Source: Nocardia aurantia (GTDB taxonomy: Bacteria; Actinomycetota; Actinomycetes; Mycobacteriales; Mycobacteriaceae). Taken from it: a stretch of 64,000 bases of DNA. A program made the translations under genes and the position numbers. Below are positions 26,132-34,363 of the stretch, piece by piece. The notes under the pieces are model-generated. The model was not told where the DNA came from. It ran no database searches and saw nothing but the letters and a program-made list of their open reading frames with translations. The stretch's first letter is position 1. Each line of letters opens with the position of its first letter. Where the stretch lies: positions 558,001-622,000 of the forward strand of contig NZ_WEGI01000002.1 in the NCBI RefSeq assembly GCF_009604425.1. The letters are read 5' to 3'.

Positions 26132-27489
26132 TGCGCATCGTGCAGCTGGCCAATTTCTACACGCCAGCCTCCGGGGGGCTGCGCACCTGTGTCGACGAGA
26201 TCGGCCGCGGCTATCTGGCCGCCGGCCACGAGCGGGTGCTGGTGGTGCCCGGCCTGTCCGACGACGACGAGCAGACTCCGTCCGGACGCCGGATCACCGT
26301 GCGCGGCCCGCGATTCGGCGGCGCCGGCTACCACATGCTGACCGCCCGCCGCACCCGCCCGTTGCTCGAGGAACTGGCGCCGGACGTGATCGAGTGCAGC
26401 GACAAGCTGAGCGTGCGCTGGCTCGCGCCCTGGGCCCGCCGCGCCGGGGTGCCGCTGGTGCTGTTCTCGCACGAGCGCATCGACGCGATCCTGCGCGCCC
26501 GGGTGCCGCGCGGATTCCCGCTGTCGGCGGCGGCCGACGTGGCCAACCGGCGGCTGGCCGCGCGGGCCGAGAAGATCGTCGTCACTTCGGGTTTCGCACG
26601 CACCGAATTCACCCGGATCGGGGCGGGCAACGTGCACCGGGTGCCGCTGGGCGTGGATCTGGACACCTTCCACCCGCAGGCGGTCGCGCGGCTGGATCCG
26701 GACGTGGTGGCGATCCGGCCGCCCGGCGACGCCGAGAAGCGGCCCACCCGGCCGCTTCCGGTCCGGCCGCGCGCCGGATTGCCACTGGCCCGGCCGGAAT
26801 ACGCGGTGGTCCGGCGCAATGCGGCCTTGCGGCGTACCGCCTCGATCACCGTGCGCGGCGATCGGGTGCGGCACAACGTAATCCGGCCGCTGTTACCGGC
26901 CCGGCACGGCGGCCCGATCCGCCTCGGCGACGAGACCGCGGCCCGCACCTCGCCCGCCGGGCCGACGGTGCGGCTGGTCACGGTGAGCCGGCTGTCCCGC
27001 GAGAAGCGGCCCGAGCGCGCGATCGATGCCCTGGAGTTGTTGCGCGACAGCGGGGTTCGCGCCGAGCTGACCGTGATCGGCGACGGCCCGCTGCGCGATC
27101 GCCTGCACCGCCGGGCCGCGGATCTGCCGGTGCGGTTCCTCGGACACGTCAACGACCGGGACGCGGTCGCCGGGTGGGTGGCCGCCGCCGACATCGCGAT
27201 CTGCCCCTCGCCCGCCGAGACCTTCGGCCTCGCGGTACTGGAGGCGCTGGCCTGCGGCACGCCGGTGGTGGTGCCGCACGACGGCGCCGCCCGCGAACTG
27301 CTCGGCCCGGCCGGATCCGGTATCGAATGCGACGGCACCCCCGCGGGTCTGGCCGACGGCGTCCGTACCCTGCTCACGGTGCCCGCACCGGATCGGCGCA
27401 ACGCGGCCCGGCTGGCCGCCGAACGCTTCCCGTGGTCGACCACGGTCGCCGGGATGCTCGCGCTGTACGCCGACTACACCGCGATGTGA
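26128..27489 (+). CDS. GT4-family glycosyltransferase
   Basis: This 453-residue retaining glycosyltransferase has two Rossmann halves. The N-terminal half starts MRIVQLANFYTPASGGLRT; the C-terminal half starts near 285 with VRLVTVSRLSREKRPERAID and contains VIGDGPLRDRL, VRFLGHVNDRD and the E-x7-E motif (PAETFGLAVLEALACGTPVV). Between the halves lies an unusual Arg/Pro-rich stretch of about 75 residues (about 192-280) with no secondary-structure look, longer than the linker of typical GT4 enzymes. A mannosyl- or glucosyltransferase of cell-envelope glycolipids is likely. Two adjacent ATG codons (26128, 26131) are possible starts. Confidence 0.9.
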   Translation: MMRIVQLANFYTPASGGLRTCVDEIGRGYLAAGHERVLVVPGLSDDDEQTPSGRRITVRGPRFGGAGYHMLTARRTRPLLEELAPDVIECSDKLSVRWLAPWARRAGVPLVLFSHERIDAILRARVPRGFPLSAAADVANRRLAARAEKIVVTSGFARTEFTRIGAGNVHRVPLGVDLDTFHPQAVARLDPDVVAIRPPGDAEKRPTRPLPVRPRAGLPLARPEYAVVRRNAALRRTASITVRGDRVRHNVIRPLLPARHGGPIRLGDETAARTSPAGPTVRLVTVSRLSREKRPERAIDALELLRDSGVRAELTVIGDGPLRDRLHRRAADLPVRFLGHVNDRDAVAGWVAAADIAICPSPAETFGLAVLEALACGTPVVVPHDGAARELLGPAGSGIECDGTPAGLADGVRTLLTVPAPDRRNAARLAAERFPWSTTVAGMLALYADYTAM

Positions 27490-27555
27490 CCGCGGGACGG
27501 TAGCGGGCACCGGACGAATCACCCTTCCCGGTCGGCACTTCCGGCCGCGAGCGGT

Positions 27556-27561
27556 CACCAT
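27556..27561 (+). promoter_or_regulatory. Possible leaderless -10 hexamer for radical-oxidase-like gene
   Basis: CACCAT lies 6 nt before GTG 27568; it departs from TANNNT in its first base, so this one is weaker than the others. Confidence 0.3.
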
Positions 27562-27567
27562 GGTGGG

Positions 27568-29895
27568 GTGGCAGGGCAATTCGTTCCGATCCCGGATTGG
27601 TTCTCCTGGGAGAACCAGGACGGCGGGATCGCGGTGGCGGACATCGACGGCGACGGCGAACCCGACGTCGTGGTGCTGATGGTCGACAACCCGGCGGGCC
27701 AGAACACCGGCAACTACCGGATCGGCACCCGGCTCGCCGCCGACGGCACCGTGTCGGCGTGGGGCCCTTGGCTTTCCGTTCCCGACTGGTGGGGCTGGGA
27801 GAATCAGGGCGCGGGCCTCGCGCTGGCCGACCTGTCGGGCAGCGGCCGGCTCGACATGGTCGTGCTCACCGTCGACCATCCGGAACGGGGCAATCACGGA
27901 AAGTATCGGATCGCCCGCGATCTCGCCGCCGACGGCACGGTCACCGGCGGCTGGACACCCTGGCTGGACATTCCGGACTGGTACGGCTGGCAGAACCAGG
28001 GCGCCGACATCTGCCTCACCGAGATCGACGGCGAACACGTCCTCGTCGTCCTCACCGTCGACAACCCCGAGGGTCAGAACGCCGGTCGGTTCCGGCTCGG
28101 CAAGGGCCTCACCGCCGACGGCGCGGTGACGGAATGGACCGCGTGGCTGGCGATTCCGGACTGGTGGGGCTGGGAAAACCAGGGCGCGGGCGTCACCGCG
28201 GCCGACCTGGACGGCGACGGCCGCCCGGAACTGATCGTGTTCACCGTCGACCATCCCGCCGGCGGCAACGCCGGGCTGTACACGGTCGGCTGGGGTCTCG
28301 ACGGCACCGGGCACTGCGTCGACGGCTGGAGCCGCTGGTCGCACGTGCCGGACTGGGGGTTCGCGCAGAACCAGGGCGCCGCCGTCGCGGTACTGCCCAC
28401 CGCCGCGGCGCTGCCGGAGCTGGTCGTCCTCGCCATCGACAATCCGGCGGGCGGCAACCAGGGCTACCTGCGCGTGCTCGACCCGGATCTCGATGTGGCA
28501 CAGGGCGCCACACTCGGGGCGTGGCGGATCCTCGACTTCGGCACCGAGATCAACCCGGTGCACGCCGCCCTGCTGCACACCGGCGACGTGCTGTTCTACG
28601 CCGGCTCCGGCAACGATCCCGATCGCGAGCCGACCCGCGAATTCGCCACGCGCGTCTGGCATTACCCACGCCCCGGCCTGTCCGCTCCCCCGCTGACCGT
28701 CGACCTCTTCTGCTCCGCACAGGCTTTCCTGCCGGACGGCCGGCTGCTGGCCGCGGGCGGCACCGAGCAGTACGACCCGTTCTTCGGGCTGCGCGACGCG
28801 CTGCTGTTCGATCCCGCGACTCTCGCCTGGAACCCGTTGGCGGACATGGCCTTCGGACGCTGGTACCCGAGCCTGGCCGCGCTGCCGGACGGCCGGGTGG
28901 TGGCCACCTCCGGACTGGATACGGACGGCTTCCTCGCGGAGACCCCCGAGATGTTCGATCCGGCCACCGAAACCTGGTCGCAGCTGCCGATACCCGGCCC
29001 GATCCCGATGTTCGGCCATCTGGTGCTGCTCGCCGACGGCCGGCTGTTCTACACCGGCGGCCAGTACGGCGGCAACAACGGTATGCACCCGTCGATCTGG
29101 GATCCCGCCACCGGCGCGGTGACGGTGGTGAACGGCCTGGCGGATCCCGATTCGCGCAACCAGTCCACCAGCGTTCTGCTGCCGCCCGCGCAGGACCAGA
29201 CGGTGATGCTGATCGGCGGTGGCGGATACGACCCGCACCAGCCCTCCCCCGCGACCGCCGACACCCGCGTCGCCGACCTGAGCACCGCGGCCCCGGTGTA
29301 CCGGCCGGGCCCGCCACTGGAATTCGCGCGCATGCACGTGAGCGCGGTCGTCCTGCCGGACCGCACGGTGCTGGTCTGCGGCGGCGCCGCCATGGAGGAG
29401 ATGGGCATGATGGCCCCGCCGCACGCCGAACTGCTCGACCCGGCCACCGAAACCTGGAATCCGACCGCGCCCCAACGGGTTCCGCGCCTCTACCATTCGG
29501 TGGCGCTACTCACCCCGGACGGCAAGGTGGTCACCGCGGGCTCCAATCCGGCCCGCAAGACCGAGGAGACCCGCATCGAGGTGTTCTGGCCGCCCTATCT
29601 GTTCCGGGGCCCGAGGCCGGATCTGCGCCTGGACACCGAAAACGCCGGATACGGCGGCACTCTCACCGTGACCACCACCGCCGCCGTGCGCGAGGTCAGC
29701 CTGCTGCACCCGACCACATGCACCCATTCGTGCGACAACAGCCAACGCCTGATCGACCTCTCCTTCACCGGCTCCGGCACCCTCACCGTCACGCTGCCGG
29801 CGAATCCGGCCCTCGCCCCGCCGGGCTGGTATCAGATGGTCGTCGTCGACACCGACGGCGTTCCGTCACACGGGCAATGGATACAGCTGAGCTGA
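27568..29895 (+). CDS. Copper radical oxidase-like kelch protein with five N-terminal repeats
   Basis: The 775-residue protein has five N-terminal repeats of about 63 residues starting near residues 9, 72, 136, 197 and 261. Each begins PDWxxWxNQ and carries a DxDGDGxxD-like or related loop followed by a VDNPxGxN motif, resembling FG-GAP/VCBS-type blades. From about 315 it matches galactose/glyoxal oxidases: FCSAQAFLPDGRLLAAGG (Cys382), GRWYPSLAALPDGRV (Tyr433), RLYHSVALLTPDGKVV (Tyr642-His643) and THSCDNSQR (His720), followed by the DUF1929-type C-terminal Ig-like domain. All ligands needed for a Cu(II) and Cys-Tyr radical site are therefore present. The family oxidises primary alcohols or aldehydes and makes H2O2. 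No signal peptide or Tat motif is visible at the N-terminus, which is odd for this usually extracellular family. Confidence 0.88.
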   Translation: MAGQFVPIPDWFSWENQDGGIAVADIDGDGEPDVVVLMVDNPAGQNTGNYRIGTRLAADGTVSAWGPWLSVPDWWGWENQGAGLALADLSGSGRLDMVVLTVDHPERGNHGKYRIARDLAADGTVTGGWTPWLDIPDWYGWQNQGADICLTEIDGEHVLVVLTVDNPEGQNAGRFRLGKGLTADGAVTEWTAWLAIPDWWGWENQGAGVTAADLDGDGRPELIVFTVDHPAGGNAGLYTVGWGLDGTGHCVDGWSRWSHVPDWGFAQNQGAAVAVLPTAAALPELVVLAIDNPAGGNQGYLRVLDPDLDVAQGATLGAWRILDFGTEINPVHAALLHTGDVLFYAGSGNDPDREPTREFATRVWHYPRPGLSAPPLTVDLFCSAQAFLPDGRLLAAGGTEQYDPFFGLRDALLFDPATLAWNPLADMAFGRWYPSLAALPDGRVVATSGLDTDGFLAETPEMFDPATETWSQLPIPGPIPMFGHLVLLADGRLFYTGGQYGGNNGMHPSIWDPATGAVTVVNGLADPDSRNQSTSVLLPPAQDQTVMLIGGGGYDPHQPSPATADTRVADLSTAAPVYRPGPPLEFARMHVSAVVLPDRTVLVCGGAAMEEMGMMAPPHAELLDPATETWNPTAPQRVPRLYHSVALLTPDGKVVTAGSNPARKTEETRIEVFWPPYLFRGPRPDLRLDTENAGYGGTLTVTTTAAVREVSLLHPTTCTHSCDNSQRLIDLSFTGSGTLTVTLPANPALAPPGWYQMVVVDTDGVPSHGQWIQLS

Positions 29896-29974
29896 CGCCG
29901 GCCGCGATGACCGCTGTCCAGGCGGCGGTCGTGGGGACATCCCGCGCCGCCGGGGCCGGACCCATTGCCTCCGT

Positions 29975-30730
29975 TCACAATCCGGCTCCTCCCGTGGCGT
30001 CGACCACCCGGCCGGTGACCCAGCGCGCATCGTCGGACGCGAGAAACGCGACCACCCCGGCGATGTCCTCCGGCGTACCCACCCGGCCCAGCGCCGCCAG
30101 CGCCGCGGCACCCGCCTGCGCCTCCGGGTTGCCGCGCAGCCAGCTCGCGTTGATATCGGTGTCGATGATGCCCGGCGCGACCGAATTCGCCGTGATGCCA
30201 CGCGAACCCAGCTGAGCGGCCAGATTCACGGTGAAGGTGTCCAGCGCTCCCTTGGTCGACCCGTAGGCGATCCCCGACGGCATCGCCAGACGCGCTGCGC
30301 CGCTGGAGATGTTGATGATCCGGCCTCCATCGCGCAACCGGCCCAGCCCTTCTCGCACGACGAAGAAGGGCGCGCGCACGTTCACCGCGAAGACCCGGTC
30401 GAACTCGTCCTCGGTGAGCGCGAAGATGTCGGCGGGGCTGTTGGTCCCGGCATTGTTCACGATGATGTCGACGCCGGGTACCGGCGTGGCGGCGTCGAAA
30501 GCCGTCCACAGCGCGGCCGCGTCACCATGCGCACCGAACGCGGCGTGCAGCGCGAACGCGCGCCCACCGGCCGCGCCGATCCGGGCGACGACCTCGTCGG
30601 CGGCGGCCCGATCCGACCCGTACGCCACGGCCACCACCGCGCCGTCGCGCCCGAGCCGCTCCGCGACCGCCCGGCCGATGCCCCGGCTTCCCCCGGTCAC
30701 CAGCGCCACCTTGCCGTCCAGCACTCCCAT
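29975..30730 (-). CDS. Short-chain dehydrogenase/reductase (SDR)
   Basis: This 251-residue classical SDR has the cofactor motif VTGGSRGIGRAV, the NNAG motif (IIVNNAGTNSPAD), catalytic Ser in INISSGAARL, the YxxxK motif in AYGSTKGAL, and the PGIIDTDI loop. The C-terminal GRVVDATGGAGL is also family-typical. ATG 30730 with GAGG upstream was chosen over a start 10 codons earlier. It is divergent from a TetR regulator that probably represses it. The substrate is unknown; 3-oxoacyl-type reduction is common in this family. Confidence 0.9.
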   Translation of the reverse strand: MGVLDGKVALVTGGSRGIGRAVAERLGRDGAVVAVAYGSDRAAADEVVARIGAAGGRAFALHAAFGAHGDAAALWTAFDAATPVPGVDIIVNNAGTNSPADIFALTEDEFDRVFAVNVRAPFFVVREGLGRLRDGGRIINISSGAARLAMPSGIAYGSTKGALDTFTVNLAAQLGSRGITANSVAPGIIDTDINASWLRGNPEAQAGAAALAALGRVGTPEDIAGVVAFLASDDARWVTGRVVDATGGAGL

Positions 30731-30747
30731 GACAGCCTCACTCAATT

Positions 30748-30803
30748 CTTGGTCGATCAATCAAGAAATAAGGTAGCAGATATTTGAACGATCGACCTAC
30801 AAT
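30748..30803. promoter_or_regulatory. Divergent SDR/TetR operator-promoter region
   Basis: CTTGGTCGATCAATCAAG (30748-30765) is an imperfect 18-bp palindrome, and a related CGATCGACC occurs at about 30789-30797. The tetR leaderless -10 TACAAT is at 30798-30803, 6 nt before ATG 30810. Binding by the adjacent TetR protein is inferred from position. Confidence 0.55.
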
Positions 30804-30809
30804 TGCCGT

Positions 30810-31415
30810 ATGCCTACGCCGGCCCGGGGACGTCCCCGCACTTTCGACCGCGATGCGGCACTGGCGACCGCGACCCGCCTGTTCTGGGAGCGTGGCTATC
30901 ACGCCACCGCGCTGTCGGATCTCACCGCCGCGATGGGCATCCGCTCCGCGAGCCTGTACCAGGCGTTCGGCGACAAACAGTCCCTGTTCCGGGAGGCCGT
31001 CGCCACGTACTCCGCCGTACCCGGCGCAGATTTCGTCACCGTCGCCCTCGCCGAGGAGCCCACGGCCCGAGCCGCATTCGCGCGCCTGCTCCGCGACGCC
31101 GCGCACTTCTACAGCGACCCGTCCCATCCCCCCGGCTGCCTGGTGATCACCGCCGCCACCAACATCACCCCGCAGGACGCCGCCGTCGAGGAATATCTCC
31201 GGGGGCTGCGCCGGGCGAACCTGGACACCTTCCGTACCCGCCTCGCCGCGGCACAACACAACGGCGAGCTACCCGCCGACACCGATACCGACGCTCTCGC
31301 AGACTATTTCGCGGTGGTGGTACAGGGCATGTCCCAGCGCGCCCGCGACGGTGCCGAGAGGGCCGCGCTGGACGCGGTCGCCACCCTGGCGATGGCTTCG
31401 TGGCCCGCCGGCTGA
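30810..31415 (+). CDS. TetR/AcrR-family transcriptional regulator
   Basis: This 201-residue repressor has a typical N-terminal HTH: GRPRTFDRDAALATATRLFW, ALSDLTAAMGIRSASLYQAF and GDKQSLFREAV. The C-terminal ligand domain includes PGCLVITAATN and an EYLRGLRRANLDTF helix, as in the AcuR/ComR-like subgroup. It is divergently arranged with the SDR gene across a palindromic spacer, so autoregulation and SDR control are likely. The ligand is unknown. Confidence 0.93.
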   Translation: MPTPARGRPRTFDRDAALATATRLFWERGYHATALSDLTAAMGIRSASLYQAFGDKQSLFREAVATYSAVPGADFVTVALAEEPTARAAFARLLRDAAHFYSDPSHPPGCLVITAATNITPQDAAVEEYLRGLRRANLDTFRTRLAAAQHNGELPADTDTDALADYFAVVVQGMSQRARDGAERAALDAVATLAMASWPAG

Positions 31416-31472
31416 CCGCTCCGGTCAAGTCCTCGAGCCGGACGACCGCGGCGGTCCGGCCCGGGAGCCGAA

Positions 31473-32243
31473 TCAGCCGCGGAACGTGCGAGCCGTCGCC
31501 AAGGTCGCGAGGCGGTTCTCGTTGCCCGAGTCGCGCAGTTCGACGCGGCCCACACCGTCGTAGAGGCGGGCGGTCGCGACGACCGGACCGACGCGGGCCG
31601 CCTGCAGGTAGCGCAGGCCGAGGAAGGACAGGCTGTCGCCGGGGGCCAGCGACAGTACCGCCTCCTCCGCGGCGACGGCGATCAGACCGCCGTTGACGGT
31701 ATTGGAGGCGTTGAGCCCGTCCTCGGTGCGCGGGAGCACCGCCACTCCCGGGCTGCGGCGTTCGCACCCCGCGCGATCCGCGAGCGGCATCGTGAGTCGC
31801 TCGGTCGCGGCGGGCATATCGATGCTGAGGTCGCCGTGGAACTGGACGTCGGGATTCGGCGCCACCATGAACGAGGCCGCGCCGAAAGCCACCGGCACGC
31901 CGTCGACGGTGCATTCGGTCTCGGCGACGAACACCGAGCGGCCCACCTTCACCGTGCGGCCGATCATCCGCACCTCGCCCTCGCCGGGCAGCGGCCGGTA
32001 GAGGTTGACGTCGAGTTCGAGGGTGACCGGCACCCGCGGCCCCATGATCAGGGCCGCGAGCAGACCGGACACCGTGTCGGCCCAGGTCGCGAGGATGGAG
32101 GTACGCAGGTGCGCGGTGCCCGGGACGTGCATCTCGGGCGTGATCTCGGCGGTGCCGTGCAACTCGTCACCGACCTTGCGGGTGGCGAATCCGAGTTCGC
32201 GGAGAATGTGCCGGCGGTCCTCCAGCCTGGTCTCGACGGTCAC
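31473..32243 (-). CDS. PaaI-family acyl-CoA thioesterase-like protein
   Basis: This 256-residue protein looks like two hot-dog folds in tandem. The first has GTAHLRTSILATWADTVSGL (residues about 42-61) and VTLELDVNLYRPLPGEGEV; the second has GLNASNTVNGGLIAVAAEEA and ATARLYDGVGRVELRD. Such proteins hydrolyse acyl-CoA or acyl-carrier thioesters in the cytosol. GTG 32243 has GAGGAG upstream. It converges on the TetR gene, 57 bp from its stop. Confidence 0.8.
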   Translation of the reverse strand: MTVETRLEDRRHILRELGFATRKVGDELHGTAEITPEMHVPGTAHLRTSILATWADTVSGLLAALIMGPRVPVTLELDVNLYRPLPGEGEVRMIGRTVKVGRSVFVAETECTVDGVPVAFGAASFMVAPNPDVQFHGDLSIDMPAATERLTMPLADRAGCERRSPGVAVLPRTEDGLNASNTVNGGLIAVAAEEAVLSLAPGDSLSFLGLRYLQAARVGPVVATARLYDGVGRVELRDSGNENRLATLATARTFRG

Positions 32244-32417
32244 TGCGCGCTCCTCACCTTCCGCACCCGACGGCCGAACCGGCGGGACCCTCAGTAGATA
32301 ATGCCGTTCTACAATTCGGCAAGTACTGTTCTCACTACTGAGATTATTGATTTCAAAGTTAGCACCCGGCTGTCGCGGTGAGGTTGCGACGCCGAGTTGC
32401 CTGGATCACACCCGGAC

Positions 32418-33185
32418 TCATGTCGCGGGGGCGTCCTGCCAACGCCGGAGCAGGCGCTCGGCCTCCGCCGCGAGCTGATACTGCAGGAACGGGCCGAAAC
32501 TGATTCGGGCAGCACCTGATTCGGCGAATTGTGCCCGATCCCCGGCCTCCGGCGAGGTGATCGCGTTGACCGGCAACGGCAACGCCGCGGTCAGCCGGGC
32601 CAGCGTGGCCGGGTCGTGCCGCCCGATCGGATACAGCACATCGGCCCCCGCCTCCGCTGCCAGCAGCAGTCGAGCGACCGCGCGATCGAACCGATCCGCC
32701 GGATCACCGTCCCCGCGCAGGAACAGATCGGTCCGCGCGTTGACCACCAGCGGCACCCCGGCCGCATCGGCCGCCGCCCGCAACCCGGCCACCACATCGG
32801 CATGTTCCTGCGGCTCCCGCAGCCGGTCACCCTCACCGTGCACGGTGTCCTCGATGTTCAGACCCACCGCACCCGCCTCGAGCAACCCCTCGACCAGCCG
32901 CGCCGGCTCCAGCCCGTACCCCGATTCCGAATCGACCGACACCGGAATGTCCACCGCGGCCGTGATCTCTCGCACCCGCTCCAGCACTTGTTCGAAAGCC
33001 ATCCCCTCCCCGTCCTGCGCGCCGACCGAGGCGGCGAGCGGATGGCTCCCCACCGTCAGCGCCCGAAACCCGGCCTGCTGCACCAGATTCGCCGACCAGG
33101 CGTCCCAGACCGTAGGCAGCACAACCGGATCGCCCGGCCGATGCAACTCACGAAACGCCACCGCCGTCTCGGCACGTGCACTCAT
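32418..33185 (-). CDS. Isocitrate lyase/PEP mutase superfamily protein
   Basis: This 255-residue TIM-barrel protein has family landmarks VVLPTVWDAWSANL, DSESGYG (Mg-binding Asp), VGLNIEDTVHGEGDRL and VVNARTDLFL. The C-terminal ARISFGPFLQYQL is also typical. It lacks the KKCGH loop of true isocitrate lyase, so a lyase or hydrolase acting on oxaloacetate- or phosphonopyruvate-like acids is more likely; the substrate cannot be named. ATG 33185 has GAAGGAG 8 nt upstream and begins the homology. Confidence 0.88.
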   Translation of the reverse strand: MSARAETAVAFRELHRPGDPVVLPTVWDAWSANLVQQAGFRALTVGSHPLAASVGAQDGEGMAFEQVLERVREITAAVDIPVSVDSESGYGLEPARLVEGLLEAGAVGLNIEDTVHGEGDRLREPQEHADVVAGLRAAADAAGVPLVVNARTDLFLRGDGDPADRFDRAVARLLLAAEAGADVLYPIGRHDPATLARLTAALPLPVNAITSPEAGDRAQFAESGAARISFGPFLQYQLAAEAERLLRRWQDAPAT

Positions 33186-33344
33186 CTGTCGTACTCCTTC
33201 TGTCGATGAACAACCGCCAGGACCGTGACACTCACCCTCCGCCGCGACCACCACAGCGAAAAGCACCCGCCATCAGCCGATTTCACACCTGCCGAACCCG
33301 ATACCCCAGCGCGTCCCGCCCGAAACCGAGCCCCGTCCCGCCAC

Positions 33345-34217
33345 TCACGCGCCGAAACCCGTTCGCCAACTGGGGAATTGCGGCTTCCATCCGAGCGCGC
33401 GGGCGAGGGTGCCGACCGCGCCGCGCTCCCAGCCGGCGCGACCCGGAACCGGTTCGGGGGCAGGAGCACCGTATGCCGCCGCGAGCACCGGCACCCATTC
33501 CCGGCCGGGGGCGGGTTCGTCGTCGACGATGTTCACGGTGCCGCTGGGCCACTCCAGCGCCTCGACGGCGGCGCGCGCCGCGTCCTCGACGTGCACGAAG
33601 GACGCCACCGCGTCGTTCGCCACCAGAGTCGCCATGAATCCCGCCGCCGGATCCGAGGTGTCGCCGTGCAGCACCGCGTCGGCGAGCCCGCCTCGCCGAT
33701 ACCAGGTGCCCGGCCCGTACAGCAGCCCGTAGCGCAGAACGACATGGTGCGGCAACTCCGCGACCGTCTCCTCCAGCGCACGCACCCCGGCGACCATACG
33801 GGCTCTCGGCTCCGGCGCGTCCACGTCCAGCGGCACGGCCTCGTCCGCCGGTCCTTCGCCCGGGGCGTAGGCCCACGAGATGGACTGCGCGACAATTCTT
33901 TCCACACCGGCGCGGCGGGCCGCATCGACCAGATGCCGGGTGCCGACCTGCCGGATCCGGCTGTTCTCGGCCGAGATCCCGCCACTGAGCGCGGTCAGCT
34001 GATGGATCACCACTTCCGGGGCCGCATCGGCCACCGCTCGCTCCACCGCCCCGGCGTCGAAGACGTCCAACCGAACCCCCTCGGCACCGAGCGCCCGCAC
34101 ATCGTCGACCCAGGCCGCACTGCGCGAGGTACCGATCACCCGATGCCCGGCCGTCACCAGCGCCGCGACCAACGGCCGCCCGATCGCCCCGGTGGCACCC
34201 GCCACGAAAATCCGCAT
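33345..34217 (-). CDS. NAD(P)-dependent epimerase/dehydratase family protein
   Basis: This 290-residue extended SDR starts MRIFVAGATGAIGRPLVAAL with the GxxGxxG motif. It contains VVIHQLTALSGG, RIVAQSISWAYAPGEG and VLRYGLLYGPGTWY, and the C-terminal GWKPQFPSWRTGF. ATG 34217 has GAGGAG 4 nt upstream. It is divergent from the MocR regulator across a spacer containing its likely operator, so it is a candidate MocR target. Confidence 0.88.
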   Translation of the reverse strand: MRIFVAGATGAIGRPLVAALVTAGHRVIGTSRSAAWVDDVRALGAEGVRLDVFDAGAVERAVADAAPEVVIHQLTALSGGISAENSRIRQVGTRHLVDAARRAGVERIVAQSISWAYAPGEGPADEAVPLDVDAPEPRARMVAGVRALEETVAELPHHVVLRYGLLYGPGTWYRRGGLADAVLHGDTSDPAAGFMATLVANDAVASFVHVEDAARAAVEALEWPSGTVNIVDDEPAPGREWVPVLAAAYGAPAPEPVPGRAGWERGAVGTLARALGWKPQFPSWRTGFGA

Positions 34218-34314
34218 CACACTCCTCACCCACGAATGTCGTTGCTGCCACACATCATTGCCACAGCGGCGGCCGACCGCAGCCGTCCGCCCGACGATCA
34301 CGCTACGCATCCAG

Positions 34315-34358
34315 CGGTCCAATGAAATGGTCCACTCCGGACACAATAAAGTGGACCA
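34315..34358. promoter_or_regulatory. Candidate MocR operator in divergent spacer
   Basis: TGGTCCACT (34328-34336) and AGTGGACCA (34350-34358) form a perfect inverted repeat with a 13-nt centre, and an extra direct copy GGTCCA lies at 34316-34321. The mix of direct and inverted GGTCCA copies resembles characterised MocR/PdxR operators. It overlaps the expected promoter of the MocR gene. Confidence 0.65.
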
Positions 34359-34363
34359 CTGAC

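Noticed and set aside
26893..29496. Open frame of 867 codons on the minus strand over the glycosyltransferase and radical oxidase genes
   Set aside because: It overlaps two genes with clear catalytic motifs and has none of its own.
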